In this document: positions 43,154 through 50,954 of the stretch, one piece after another
Position numbering within the stretch: the first letter of the stretch is position 1
Layout: every line of letters begins with the position of its first letter
Position numbers and translations under genes: made by a program
The notes under the pieces: model-generated
Database searches by the model: none
Seen by the model: the letters and a program-made list of their open reading frames with translations, nothing else
What the model was told of the DNA's origin: nothing
From: Brevibacterium aurantiacum
GTDB taxonomy: Bacteria > Actinomycetota > Actinomycetes > Actinomycetales > Brevibacteriaceae
Assembly: GCF_007558825.1 (NCBI RefSeq)
Contig: NZ_VLTK01000001.1
Coordinates: 372,001 to 436,000, forward strand
Length of the DNA stretch: 64,000 nt
Direction: 5' to 3'

Positions 43154-43189
43154 GGAATCCGCGCATTCGCGGTGTTCCAAATCTGGAAC
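43154..43189 (-). other. Two competing hairpins upstream of the DUF805 gene
   Basis: GGAA-CCGCG pairs with CGCGG-TTCC (43154-43178) and GTTCCA pairs with TGGAAC (43174-43189). The shared GTTCC means the two cannot form together. They lie 70-110 bp upstream of the DUF805 start; regulatory use is not shown. Confidence 0.4.
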
Positions 43190-43347
43190 GTGAAGTGAAC
43201 AACTGATTGAACTGTTCGATTGGACCAACCACAACGGCACTTCCACGCAAGAAGCGCCCGAGAAGACTCACCTGTTCGAACGCCGCTGCCGGATCATCTC
43301 AGACGAAAATTCGGAGCGCGCGGCTCTTCGCCGCCAAAGCTCTCAAT

Positions 43348-44658
43348 TCAGGCATCTCCGCCGGTCAGCGCATAGGCTTCGTCAACCGGTGCTTCGTCGA
43401 TGTGGCCATCGACGCGGCGCAGAGTCTTCCAGCCGACGGCGATGACGACGACGGCCAAGAACACCACTGCAGTGCCGAAGAAGTACGGTGCTCCGGTGCC
43501 GATCGATTCGGAGACGATGCCGGCCACAATCGGTGCGACGGCGCCGCCGATGAAGCGCACACCCGAGTAGGTCCCCGAGGCCACAGGACGAGGCAGGTCA
43601 CTGACCTCCATCGCCGATTCGGTGAAGACAGTATTGAGCACGCCCAGAATCAGACCGGCCACAATGACGCAGACGATAATGCCGACGAATGACTTGACGA
43701 GGATTCCCATCACTGCCAGCAGCACAGCCAGTGCGATCAGCGCGACGACGAGGCTGCGGCGACGTCCGATGCGCTTGGTCAGAAGCGGCGCCCCGAAAAC
43801 GGAGGTGATTGCCACGCACATGCCCCAGCCGAAGAAGACATAACCGAGGCCCATGGCCCCGAAGTCCTCGATGCCGGCCGTCGCCGCGGCCGCCTCGACA
43901 GGGAATGGGCTGTAGGCCAGGAGGATGAAGAAGCCGAAGTTGTACAGCAATGCGGCGATGCCCAGCACGAGAACGCCGGGACGCGCAAGCGCCCGGAAGG
44001 TGGCACTGAGCTTGATCGGCTCGGGCGAGGTCTTGATGCCGGTGTCGGTCTTCCCGCCGGGCAGCAGGATCACGATGGCGATGAAGCCGATGGCCATGAG
44101 GACAGCGGTGCCGAAGAACGGTCCGCGCCAGGAGATTCCGCCCAGCAGGCCACCCAGCAGAGGTCCGGTCGCAATGCCGATGCCCAGAGCCGCCTCGTAG
44201 AGGATGATTGCCTTATCGGCACCACCGGAGGCAGCACCGACGATGGTTGAGAGCGCGGTGGAGATGAAGAGGGCGTTGCCCAGCCCCCAACCGGCTCGGA
44301 ACCCGATGATCTGGTCGACGCTGCCAGAGAAACCGGCCAGGGCAGAGAACGCGACGATGAGGATGAGGCCGATGAGCAACGTGGTCTTCGCACCAATCCG
44401 GGAGGACACGAAGCTCGTGAAGAACATCATGCCGCCGGTGATGAACAGGTAGCTGGTGAACAGCAGCATCGACTGCGACGGGGATGCGTGCAGTTCGGCG
44501 GAGATCGCAGGCAGAATCGGGTCGACCAGACCGATACCCATGAATGCGATGACCGCGGCGAACGCGACTGCCCATACTGCTCGTGGTTGACGCAGAATAG
44601 ATGGTTCCGCGCCCTCCCCATCCTTCGTCTGTGGTTCGTTACCTGGTGACACGCTCAT
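43348..44658 (-). CDS. MFS drug transporter
   Basis: 436-residue major facilitator with 12 predicted spans. N-terminal VDPILPAISAELHASPSQSM matches the drug:H+ antiporter motif region, GPLLGGLLGGISWRGPFF is the span-5 antiporter motif C (12-TMS type), and a cytosolic loop separates spans 6 and 7. It lies 66 bp downstream of a marR gene on the same strand, so they probably form a repressor-pump operon. Substrate unknown. Confidence 0.9.
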   Translation of the reverse strand: MSVSPGNEPQTKDGEGAEPSILRQPRAVWAVAFAAVIAFMGIGLVDPILPAISAELHASPSQSMLLFTSYLFITGGMMFFTSFVSSRIGAKTTLLIGLILIVAFSALAGFSGSVDQIIGFRAGWGLGNALFISTALSTIVGAASGGADKAIILYEAALGIGIATGPLLGGLLGGISWRGPFFGTAVLMAIGFIAIVILLPGGKTDTGIKTSPEPIKLSATFRALARPGVLVLGIAALLYNFGFFILLAYSPFPVEAAAATAGIEDFGAMGLGYVFFGWGMCVAITSVFGAPLLTKRIGRRRSLVVALIALAVLLAVMGILVKSFVGIIVCVIVAGLILGVLNTVFTESAMEVSDLPRPVASGTYSGVRFIGGAVAPIVAGIVSESIGTGAPYFFGTAVVFLAVVVIAVGWKTLRRVDGHIDEAPVDEAYALTGGDA

Positions 44659-44724
44659 TGCTGTTCCTGCGCACCCTTTCGTCGATATTTCGTGTTTCGC
44701 TGTTGTTGGCCTGATGTATGTTCG

Positions 44725-45201
44725 TCAGTCGGTGTGCGTCTCGTCTTGTTGGACTTCGTCAACATCCACGGGATGCTGTTCCTGCAGATACTTCGAGACC
44801 AGTCCCAGCGCCCGATGGACGCTGAGCCTGTCGTCGGGAGTCAGAGCCTCGAAGTAGGGCTCCATCCGCTCGACCAAGATGGTGCGGTTCTCGGCCAATC
44901 GTGCACGGCCCGCCTCCGTCAGTGAGAACTGTGAGGCCCGCCTGTCACTCGGGCTGGCTTCGCGAAGGACGTATCCGGCCTCTTCGAGTCGGCCCAGGAC
45001 TTTGGTCGCAGCAGGCTGCGAGCACAGGTATCCCTGCGCGAAATGCCCCACCCGGACAGGCTGATACTGCTCGACTACGCTGAGCGCACGCAATGCGACA
45101 AGGTCACTTTCATTGCCGACAACTCGCCTCATCGCTCTGGTCAGACGCGAGGAGACAACGACAAGGTCAGTGACGAGCTCCGCCGAATCAACATCATCCA
45201 T
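44725..45201 (-). CDS. MarR-family transcriptional regulator
   Basis: 158-residue repressor with winged helix QPAATKVLGRLEEAGYVLRE and wing SDRRASQFSLTEAGRARL. ATG 45201 is chosen: TATAAA (45208-45213) ends 6 nt upstream, giving a leaderless start, and the apparent AAAGGAG is only 2 nt from the ATG, too close for normal use. Inverted repeats cover the start and promoter. It heads the marR-MFS operon and probably autoregulates it. Confidence 0.87.
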   Translation of the reverse strand: MDDVDSAELVTDLVVVSSRLTRAMRRVVGNESDLVALRALSVVEQYQPVRVGHFAQGYLCSQPAATKVLGRLEEAGYVLREASPSDRRASQFSLTEAGRARLAENRTILVERMEPYFEALTPDDRLSVHRALGLVSKYLQEQHPVDVDEVQQDETHTD

Positions 45202-45246
45202 AACTCCTTTATATACCTTAGTTATGCAATTCCACAAGGATTGCAT
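45200..45246. promoter_or_regulatory. MarR operator candidates at the marR promoter
   Basis: ATAACT-N14-AGTTAT (45200-45225) spans the -10 box and start codon; ATGCAAT-N9-ATTGCAT (45224-45246) covers the -35 region. Either or both could bind the MarR dimer. Confidence 0.6.
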
Positions 45247-45385
45247 CAGCAGCGACGGTGCCGCCGCCCACGACCGCACCCGCGATGCTGGCCCGGCAGA
45301 ACTGCGGCAGGGCACCTGCGCTTCTCATGTGACGGACATCATGGCCACCTCGGCGAGGGGCATGCTAATCTGTGGTCACATGTTC

Positions 45386-45502
45386 CGGGGACGGTGAAAA
45401 TCCGTACCGGCGGTGATAGTCCGCGAGCCGACTGCATTCGTGCAGGAGGTTGACTTGGTGAAATTCCGAGACCGACAGTCAGAGTCTGGATGGGAGGAGC
45501 AT
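45386..45502 (+). ncRNA. FMN riboswitch (RFN element)
   Basis: The conserved RFN blocks are present in order: GGACGGTGAAAATCCGTACC-type opening at about 45388, GGCGGTGATAGTCCGCGAG, a variable hairpin (CGACTGCATTCGTGCAGG), GGTTGACTTGGTGAAATTCC, GAGACCGACAGT, and the closing AGAGTCTGGATGGGAGGAGC. It binds FMN and represses the downstream riboflavin operon; an intrinsic terminator ends just before ribD. Confidence 0.96.
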
Positions 45503-45589
45503 GGCGACCGCGGTCGCTGTGATTCGGTGCATCCCAGTGCACTGTCGCACACGTCCGCACGCCCTGATAGTTGCACCCGCAATATCCTC

Positions 45590-45618
45590 CCTCCCGGCAT
45601 CAGTTCGGGAGGTTTTTT
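45590..45618 (+). terminator. Riboswitch expression-platform terminator
   Basis: CCTCCCG (45590-45596) pairs with CGGGAGG (45606-45612), then six T (45613-45618). The 3' arm is also the ribD Shine-Dalgarno sequence (GGGAGG, 7 nt before the ATG), so the OFF state could stop transcription and hide the start site. Confidence 0.9.
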
Positions 45619-45619
45619 C

Positions 45620-46690
45620 ATGCACGCGGGGTTCACCGATCTCGAAACGACCGCGATGTCCGCTGCCCTGCAGGCCGCGCGAAACGGTCACCGGGGCGCG
45701 AATCCTCTCGTTGGAGCCGCAATTCTGACGAGGGACTCGCAGATCGTCGTCGGCCATCATGCAGGCGCAGGCAGTCCCCACGCCGAGGTGGACGCCATCA
45801 CCACGGCCATCGACCTCGGCGTCGACCTCGCCGCATCCACCCTGTTCGTGACCCTGGAGCCGTGCAATCACACCGGCCGGACCGGGCCGTGCGCCCAGGC
45901 GATCATCGAGGCCGGCATCCCCGACGTCGTCTTCGCACTGCCCGATTCCAACGGCGTCGCCGCCGGTGGTGGGGCCACCCTCGCCGAGGCGGGGGTCCGG
46001 GTCCGCTCGGGCCTTGGCCGTGACGAGTCCTCGGCTCTCAACGCCAGGTGGCGTCGTGCCGTCGATGCCGAGCGTCCCTTCGTCACAGTGAAGATCGCGC
46101 AGAGTCTTGATGGCATGGTCGCGGCCTCCGATGGGACCAGCCAGTGGATCACCTCGGCACAATCGCGAGAGCATTCACATGAGTTTCGGTCCCGAGTCGA
46201 CGGGATCCTCGTCGGCTCCGGAACGGTTCTGGCCGATGACCCCCGACTCAATGCCAGGGGACCGAGCGGTGAACCGCTGGAAACCCAGCCGATGCCCATC
46301 GTGCTCGGGCTGACCTCCCTGCCGCCGGAATCTTTCCTCGCACTCAATCCCGACACGATTCACCTTCGCACACGCAACATCACTGCAGCACTGGGCGAAC
46401 TGCATGCCCGCGGTCTGCGCCACATCCTTGTTGAGGGTGGGCCCAGCGTGCTCGGCGCCTTCTTCGCCGCCGGTGCAGTCGACGAAGTCTTCTGCTATCA
46501 GGCTCCACTGCTGGTGGGCGCGGGGAGATCCAGCTTGTCGGGCCTGGGCACGTCGACGCTGAGTGAGGCGGTCGGTCTGGTTCCCGACGAGACCGCCGAA
46601 CCTGCAGTCGCGCAACTTGGACCCGACGTACTTCTCCACTTCGTCACCGGCGACACCAGTTTCGGCACCACTGACAACTACACCATCTGA
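45620..46690 (+). CDS. ribD: Bifunctional riboflavin deaminase/reductase RibD
   Basis: 356 residues catalysing the second and third steps of riboflavin synthesis. N-terminal zinc deaminase: HAEVDAITTA and PCNHTGRTGPC. C-terminal NADPH reductase: KIAQSLDGMVAASDGTSQWI, VDGILVGSGTVLADDPRLNAR and VEGGPSVLGAFF. ATG 45620 is chosen over the longer frame because the riboswitch terminator and its embedded GGGAGG end right before it and RibD homology starts there. First gene of ribD-ribE-ribBA-ribH. Confidence 0.97.
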   Translation: MHAGFTDLETTAMSAALQAARNGHRGANPLVGAAILTRDSQIVVGHHAGAGSPHAEVDAITTAIDLGVDLAASTLFVTLEPCNHTGRTGPCAQAIIEAGIPDVVFALPDSNGVAAGGGATLAEAGVRVRSGLGRDESSALNARWRRAVDAERPFVTVKIAQSLDGMVAASDGTSQWITSAQSREHSHEFRSRVDGILVGSGTVLADDPRLNARGPSGEPLETQPMPIVLGLTSLPPESFLALNPDTIHLRTRNITAALGELHARGLRHILVEGGPSVLGAFFAAGAVDEVFCYQAPLLVGAGRSSLSGLGTSTLSEAVGLVPDETAEPAVAQLGPDVLLHFVTGDTSFGTTDNYTI

Positions 46691-46732
46691 CGCACCATCT
46701 ATTCACTGATCGCACACTCACTCGGAGGGCAC

Positions 46733-47515
46733 ATGTTCACCGGCATCATCGAAGACCTCGGCATCGTCGCGGCCATCGACCGTAGGGACGATTCGGCTGT
46801 CATCACCATCGACGCCAAGGGACTCGTCGACGACCTCGGCCTCGGCGGTTCACTGGCCGTCAACGGCGTGTGCCTGACCTCGGTCAGGGACGAAGCATCC
46901 TCACCGCCCGACGGTGCGCCTTCCGAGTCGCCGGGTGCCTTCACCGGCGAGGTGCAGGGACCCTTCACCGCCGAGGTGATGGGCGAGACCCTGCGACTGA
47001 CCGGGCTGGGAGCCTTGCGCACCGGGGACCGAGTCAACTTGGAGAGGTGCACACCCGCCTCGGGGCGCTTCGATGGGCATGTGGTGCAGGGACATGTCGA
47101 CGGGTGCGGTGAACTGCTGAGCCGCGACGACTTCGATGAGTGGTCGACATTACGCATCGGCATCCCGAACTCCCTGGCTCCCTACACCGCCACCAAGGGT
47201 TCCATTGCCCTCAACGGCGTCTCACTGACGCTGACAGCCGTATCAGAACCCAGCGAGACCAGCGCCTGGGTCGAGGTCGGACTCATCCCGGCCACGTTGA
47301 CTCACACCACGTTCGGCGATCTGGCCCCCGGCGACCCGGTCAACGTCGAGGTGGACGTGCTCGCGAAATACACCGCCCGCCTGCTCTCGTTCCGCACAGA
47401 GGTCACCGCTCCTGCGGACCCTGACGCATCCGCCACATCTGCGACATCTGCCGAGACAACCATTCTCTTCAACTCAACTGACAGCAGTACTCGACAAGGA
47501 GCCGACAATGCCTGA
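46733..47515 (+). CDS. ribE: Riboflavin synthase alpha subunit RibE
   Basis: 260-residue enzyme dismutating two lumazine molecules into riboflavin. The tandem lumazine-binding barrels are visible: MFTGIIEDLG start, GGSLAVNGVCLTSV, GHVVQGHVDGCGEL, then KGSIALNGVSLTLT and ATLTHTTFGDLAPGDPVNVE-type block. It is longer than usual (about 200-220) owing to an inserted Ala/Pro/Ser-rich stretch near residues 58-80 and a disordered tail. GGAGGG lies before the ATG. Overlaps ribBA by 8 bp, so translation is coupled. Confidence 0.96.
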   Translation: MFTGIIEDLGIVAAIDRRDDSAVITIDAKGLVDDLGLGGSLAVNGVCLTSVRDEASSPPDGAPSESPGAFTGEVQGPFTAEVMGETLRLTGLGALRTGDRVNLERCTPASGRFDGHVVQGHVDGCGELLSRDDFDEWSTLRIGIPNSLAPYTATKGSIALNGVSLTLTAVSEPSETSAWVEVGLIPATLTHTTFGDLAPGDPVNVEVDVLAKYTARLLSFRTEVTAPADPDASATSATSAETTILFNSTDSSTRQGADNA

Positions 47516-48830
47516 TACCGACCCAACCGCTGCGCGGCTCGATCCGATCGAGGACGCGATCGCTGCGTTCGCTGCGGGCCAGCCCATCGTCGTCGTCGAT
47601 GATGAGGACCGCGAGAACGAAGGTGACCTCATCATGGCAGCCGAGTTCGCCGAGGCAGCCACCATGGGCTTCTTCGTCCGTTACACCTCTGGAGTCATCT
47701 GTGCACCCATGGATGCCGAGCGTGCCGCCGCACTCGAACTGCCGCCCATGGTCTCTGCGAACGAAGACCCGAAGGGAACCGCCTACACGATCAGCTGCGA
47801 CGCAGTCGGCGTGACCACCGGAATCAGTGCCGCCGAGCGTGCCCTGACCGGACGCCACCTTGCTGCGGCAGTCCCCGATCCGGCATCGATCACACGCCCC
47901 GGGCACGTGTTCCCGCTCATCGCAAAGTCCGGTGGTGTCCGTGAACGCCCAGGCCACACCGAGGCTGGAGTCGAGTTCGCACGGCTGGCCGGGGCTACGC
48001 CTGTGGCGATGATCGGCGAAGTCGTCCATGACGACGGTTCGATGATGCGCTTTGACTCCCTCCGCGAGTTCGCCGACGCCCACAAGTTGGTCATGGTCTC
48101 GATCGAAGGACTCATTGACTACCTCAACGAGACCGATACGAACCCGCGAGCGATCGAAGCCTCAGCAGAAGTTCCGCTGCCGACCAAGCACGGGAGCTTC
48201 AGAGCACGTGCATTCACGATCGACGGTCACGACCACCTCGGCGTGTTCTCCCGGATCGAGTCTGCCGCTGTAGCCGACGAACCGAGGGCTCAGGAGTCGT
48301 CACCGCGCGGGCCTGCACCTCTGGTTCGGGTGCATTCGGAGTGCCTGACCGGGGATGTGTTCGGATCTCACCGCTGCGACTGCGGGGAGCAGCTGGATCT
48401 GGCACTGCAGCGCATCTCCGACGAGGGTGGTGCCGTGATCTATATGACCGGTCACGAGGGCCGCGGAATCGGGTTGAGCAACAAACTCCGCGCCTACGCC
48501 CTGCAGGATCGGGGACTGGACACCGTGGATGCGAACCGTGAGCTCGGCTTCCACGACGATGACCGTGACTACCGTGCAGCCGCGGAGATCCTGGGCTCCA
48601 TCGGCCTGACTCGCATCCGTCTGCTGACGAACAACCCGGACAAGACCCGGGCGCTCGAAGCCCTGGGAATCACGATCGAGGCCGTCGTTCCGCTTGAGAT
48701 CCCCGCGCGGCCGGAGAACTCGAACTACCTGAACACCAAGCGTGAGCGCATGCACCACTCGCTGACCCTGCCCTCTGTGGTCGGCAGTGCTTCTGCCTCA
48801 GCGACCATCGCTGAGAAGCATCACTGCTGA
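47508..48830 (+). CDS. ribBA: DHBP synthase / GTP cyclohydrolase II (RibBA)
   Basis: 440-residue bifunctional enzyme. N-terminal RibB: VVVDDEDRENEGDLIMAAEF (acidic metal site), GVTTGISAAERALT, RPGHVFPLIAKSGGVRERPG. C-terminal RibA: zinc-site VHSECLTGDVFGSHRCDCGEQ, MTGHEGRGIGLSNKLRAYAL, and RLLTNNPDKTRALEALGI. An inserted 15-residue linker (EPRAQESSPRGPA) separates strands in the RibA part. AAGGAG lies 6 nt before the ATG within ribE. It supplies both precursors of riboflavin. Confidence 0.97.
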   Translation: MPDTDPTAARLDPIEDAIAAFAAGQPIVVVDDEDRENEGDLIMAAEFAEAATMGFFVRYTSGVICAPMDAERAAALELPPMVSANEDPKGTAYTISCDAVGVTTGISAAERALTGRHLAAAVPDPASITRPGHVFPLIAKSGGVRERPGHTEAGVEFARLAGATPVAMIGEVVHDDGSMMRFDSLREFADAHKLVMVSIEGLIDYLNETDTNPRAIEASAEVPLPTKHGSFRARAFTIDGHDHLGVFSRIESAAVADEPRAQESSPRGPAPLVRVHSECLTGDVFGSHRCDCGEQLDLALQRISDEGGAVIYMTGHEGRGIGLSNKLRAYALQDRGLDTVDANRELGFHDDDRDYRAAAEILGSIGLTRIRLLTNNPDKTRALEALGITIEAVVPLEIPARPENSNYLNTKRERMHHSLTLPSVVGSASASATIAEKHHC

Positions 48831-48905
48831 GCGGCCGCTTCAAACACTCCCACTTCTGACCACTGACTCTTCCGGCCACCAGGGCCGGCACGAAAGGACT
48901 TACCC

Positions 48906-49376
48906 ATGGCACATTCCGGAGCACCCGACCTCGCCGTCTCCGCGGCCGATACTCGAGTCGCCATCATCGCAGCATCATGGCACACACAGATCATGGACGG
49001 CCTGGTCGACGGCGCCCAGCGGGCGGCCACCGAGGCTGGAGCCCAATCCACCCTGGTGCGAGTCCCCGGCAGCTTCGAGCTGCCCATCGCCGCAGCCCGA
49101 CTGGCACCGCACTTCGACGCGGTCGTCGCCCTCGGCGTCGTCATCCGTGGCGGCACCCCACACTTCGACTATGTGTGCCAAGCAGCCACCGACGGCCTCA
49201 ACCGCGTTGCCATCGACTCCCGCAAACCAGTCGGCTTCGGGGTGCTCACCTGCGATACCGAGCAGCAGGGACTCGACCGTGCCGGACTCGAAGGCTCTCA
49301 GGAAGACAAAGGCCACGAGGCCATGACCGCAGCGCTGGTCACCGCGCAGGCTCTGGCGGAGTATCCGATCGTGTGA
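48906..49376 (+). CDS. ribH: Lumazine synthase RibH
   Basis: 156-residue subunit of the icosahedral lumazine synthase. [20 protein letters not shown] begins the fold; the catalytic region is [20 protein letters not shown] with the proton-donor His, and [16 protein letters not shown] follows. AAAGGA lies 8 nt before the ATG. Last gene of the operon; no classic terminator follows, only a long palindrome about 100 bp on. Confidence 0.96.
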   Translation: MAHSGAPDLAVSAADTRVAIIAASWHTQIMDGLVDGAQRAATEAGAQSTLVRVPGSFELPIAAARLAPHFDAVVALGVVIRGGTPHFDYVCQAATDGLNRVAIDSRKPVGFGVLTCDTEQQGLDRAGLEGSQEDKGHEAMTAALVTAQALAEYPIV

Positions 49377-49443
49377 AATGTGAATCGTCCGATCGCCGCG
49401 GCGAATGTGAGCGCGGCTAGTCAGACCGCAGTGAGCGCGACAC

Positions 49444-49484
49444 GGGCTTCCTGCGCCAACAGGACAGGGGCTTCCTGCGCCAAC
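49444..49484. repeat. Direct repeat abutting the left palindrome
   Basis: GGGCTTCCTGCGCCAAC occurs at 49444-49460 and 49468-49484 (period 24). The second copy runs into the first bases of the left palindrome. Confidence 0.85.
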
Positions 49485-49541
49485 GGTTGGTAAGTTCGTC
49501 GCGATCCTGAGCTCTGGATCGCGACGAACTTACCAACCGTT
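49482..49541. repeat. Left 60-nt palindrome of the DUF559 unit
   Basis: A perfect 26-bp stem (49482-49507 with 49516-49541) and 8-nt loop TGAGCTCT. The outer arm is AACGGTTGGTAAGTTC; the inner arm is GTCGCGATCC. The same outer arm appears in the element at 50842-50901, on the other side of the DUF559 gene. No T-run follows, so a plain terminator is unlikely. Confidence 0.95.
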
Positions 49542-49858
49542 TCAGCAAAAGTCCGCAGGTATGTCGGGATTCCGTCTCGCCGGACATGCGAAAGTCGACT
49601 CATGCGCTTTGCAGTGTGGATGAACCCTGAGCTTTGGAACATTGTGAGACCGAGAGATTCGTGCTGGGGCAGCGAGCAACAGCTACGATCACAGGAGTAC
49701 CGCTCAGGGTCAGCGGAAATCGCTGCTCGAACCGAGTGCGAATCTGTCCACAGCTGGACCTGACTTGGACGTAATTCCCCTGGGGATGCCGGGTCGTTAT
49801 CCCCAACACTCCCAAGCCACTTGGAAAGCGTGCCGTTGGCCGCCCGATACTGATCAGC
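49542..49858. other. Upstream region of the DUF559 gene
   Basis: 317 bp of lower-GC DNA between the left palindrome and the DUF559 gene. No gene, operator or RNA structure is convincing; open frames on the minus strand here are shadows lacking start signals. Confidence 0.45.
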
Positions 49859-50797
49859 ATGTCGTATTGGCGCTCGAAACCGATGACTTTCAGGCAGATG
49901 CCGACCCCATTCACCCGCGCCGATTTGGCCGCTCGGAAGATCACTTCGTATGCGTTGCAGCATGATCCGCGCTATATCCAGATGGTCCATGGCGTTTGGA
50001 TCGACAGTACCGAGGACATCGTGGCTCCCACACCGGTCTGGGCAGGAGCCGAGTGGCAGAGAGTTGCGACGCAGCTGCGAGGCTTTCGTCTGCGACGCCC
50101 TGACGTGGCCGGCACATTCTGGACCGCTGCTCGCCTGTATGGTTTGCCGATGCCGAATCGAATCCGGGACCAGGATCTTCACGTTGCCGGAGACACAGCC
50201 TGCACCCGAGTCAATATGCGGCAGGTCATTCTTCATCGACATCGTCAGCTCAAGCAGATCGACTTCTTCGACCTGCAATTGGTCACGGTTCCACACCTAC
50301 TCGTCGAACTCGGCTCTCACCTCAGTCTGCTCGAACTCGTGCAATTCGGCGATGCGGTGGTGTCGAAGCGATTCGGCGGTCCGAAGACCACTGTCGAATC
50401 GCTTCACACCGAACTCTCCACTCGTCGCCAAGTCCGCAGCCGCCGAAGGATAGAGAAGGCGTTTTCGCTCATTCGCCTGACCGTTGACTCCCCTCGTGAG
50501 ACCTGGCTACGGCTATGGCTCATCGACAACGGCTTTCCCGAACCTGTAGTTCATCCGCGGGTTCTCTGCAGGATCAAGAATGTGATCCTGCAGCCCGATC
50601 TGGGATATCCAGAGCTCAAGCTGGCAATCGAATATGAGGGAGACCATCATCGATCGTCAGAGGGACAGTTCAACACTGACATCGAACGGCAACAACTGTT
50701 GGAAGCCGAAGGGTGGACCGTCCTCCGAGTCACGAAGAAGACAGATATGGCGACCTTTGGGAAGCTCCTCGACACCCACCTGAACAATCCTGCCTGA
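49859..50797 (+). CDS. DUF559 endonuclease-like protein with AbiEi-type N-terminus
   Basis: 312 residues. The N-terminal half (TRADLAARKITSYALQHDPRYIQMVHGVWI) resembles the winged-helix antitoxin domain seen at the start of many actinobacterial AbiEi/DUF559 proteins. The C-terminal half is a Vsr-like PD-(D/E)xK domain: SPRETWLRLWLIDNGFPEP near residue 209, PDLGYPELKLAIEYEGDHH near 250, and RQQLLEAEGWTVLRVTKKTD. Base composition is lower in GC than its neighbours. Start could also be the ATG at 49883. It lies between two near-identical 60-nt palindromes and looks like a mobile or selfish unit between ribH and poxB. Activity unproven. Confidence 0.8.
   Translation: MSYWRSKPMTFRQMPTPFTRADLAARKITSYALQHDPRYIQMVHGVWIDSTEDIVAPTPVWAGAEWQRVATQLRGFRLRRPDVAGTFWTAARLYGLPMPNRIRDQDLHVAGDTACTRVNMRQVILHRHRQLKQIDFFDLQLVTVPHLLVELGSHLSLLELVQFGDAVVSKRFGGPKTTVESLHTELSTRRQVRSRRRIEKAFSLIRLTVDSPRETWLRLWLIDNGFPEPVVHPRVLCRIKNVILQPDLGYPELKLAIEYEGDHHRSSEGQFNTDIERQQLLEAEGWTVLRVTKKTDMATFGKLLDTHLNNPA
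50566..50593. other. 10-bp hairpin inside the DUF559 gene
   Basis: CTGCAGGATC (50566-50575) and GATCCTGCAG (50584-50593) form a perfect stem with an 8-nt loop within the nuclease-domain codons. The 8-nt loop equals that of the flanking palindromes; it may be coincidence. Confidence 0.5.
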
Positions 50798-50805
50798 ATC
50801 TGCAG

Positions 50806-50835
50806 CTGGCGGCAGCTGAACTGGCGGCAGCTGAA
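50806..50835. repeat. Exact 15-bp tandem duplication abutting the right palindrome
   Basis: CTGGCGGCAGCTGAA is repeated twice without spacing, 8 bp after the DUF559 stop codon and 6 bp before the right palindrome. The left palindrome has a similar direct repeat on the same side. Confidence 0.9.
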
Positions 50836-50841
50836 GAGGTA

Positions 50842-50901
50842 AACGGTTGGTAAGTTCTTCTCGATCCAGGGCTCCGGGTCGAGAAGAACTTACCAACCGT
50901 T
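50842..50901. repeat. Right 60-nt palindrome of the DUF559 unit
   Basis: A 26-bp stem with one G.T pair (50842-50867 with 50876-50901), 8-nt loop AGGGCTCC. The outer arm is again AACGGTTGGTAAGTTC; the inner arm TTCTCGATCC differs from the left element at two positions, both compensated in the opposite arm. Lies between the convergent DUF559 and poxB genes. Confidence 0.95.
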
Positions 50902-50954
50902 GACGCGGACAGGCTTCAGCGACAGCTCGGCAGCCCGACAGTGCCCAGCGACCC

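Noticed and set aside
45413..45619. 69 extra N-terminal codons of ribD
   Set aside because: They are the FMN riboswitch and its terminator read as codons.
49482..49541. Left palindrome as an ordinary ribH terminator
   Set aside because: It lacks a T-run, is far longer than needed, and has a copy with the same outer arm on the other side of the DUF559 gene.
49421..50296. 291-codon minus-strand frame across the left palindrome and DUF559 gene
   Set aside because: It reads through the palindrome, overlaps a recognisable gene on the other strand and has no start signal.
49444..50901. CRISPR-like or IS-like element
   Set aside because: No spaced repeat array and no transposase; repeats are two palindromes and two unrelated short duplications.
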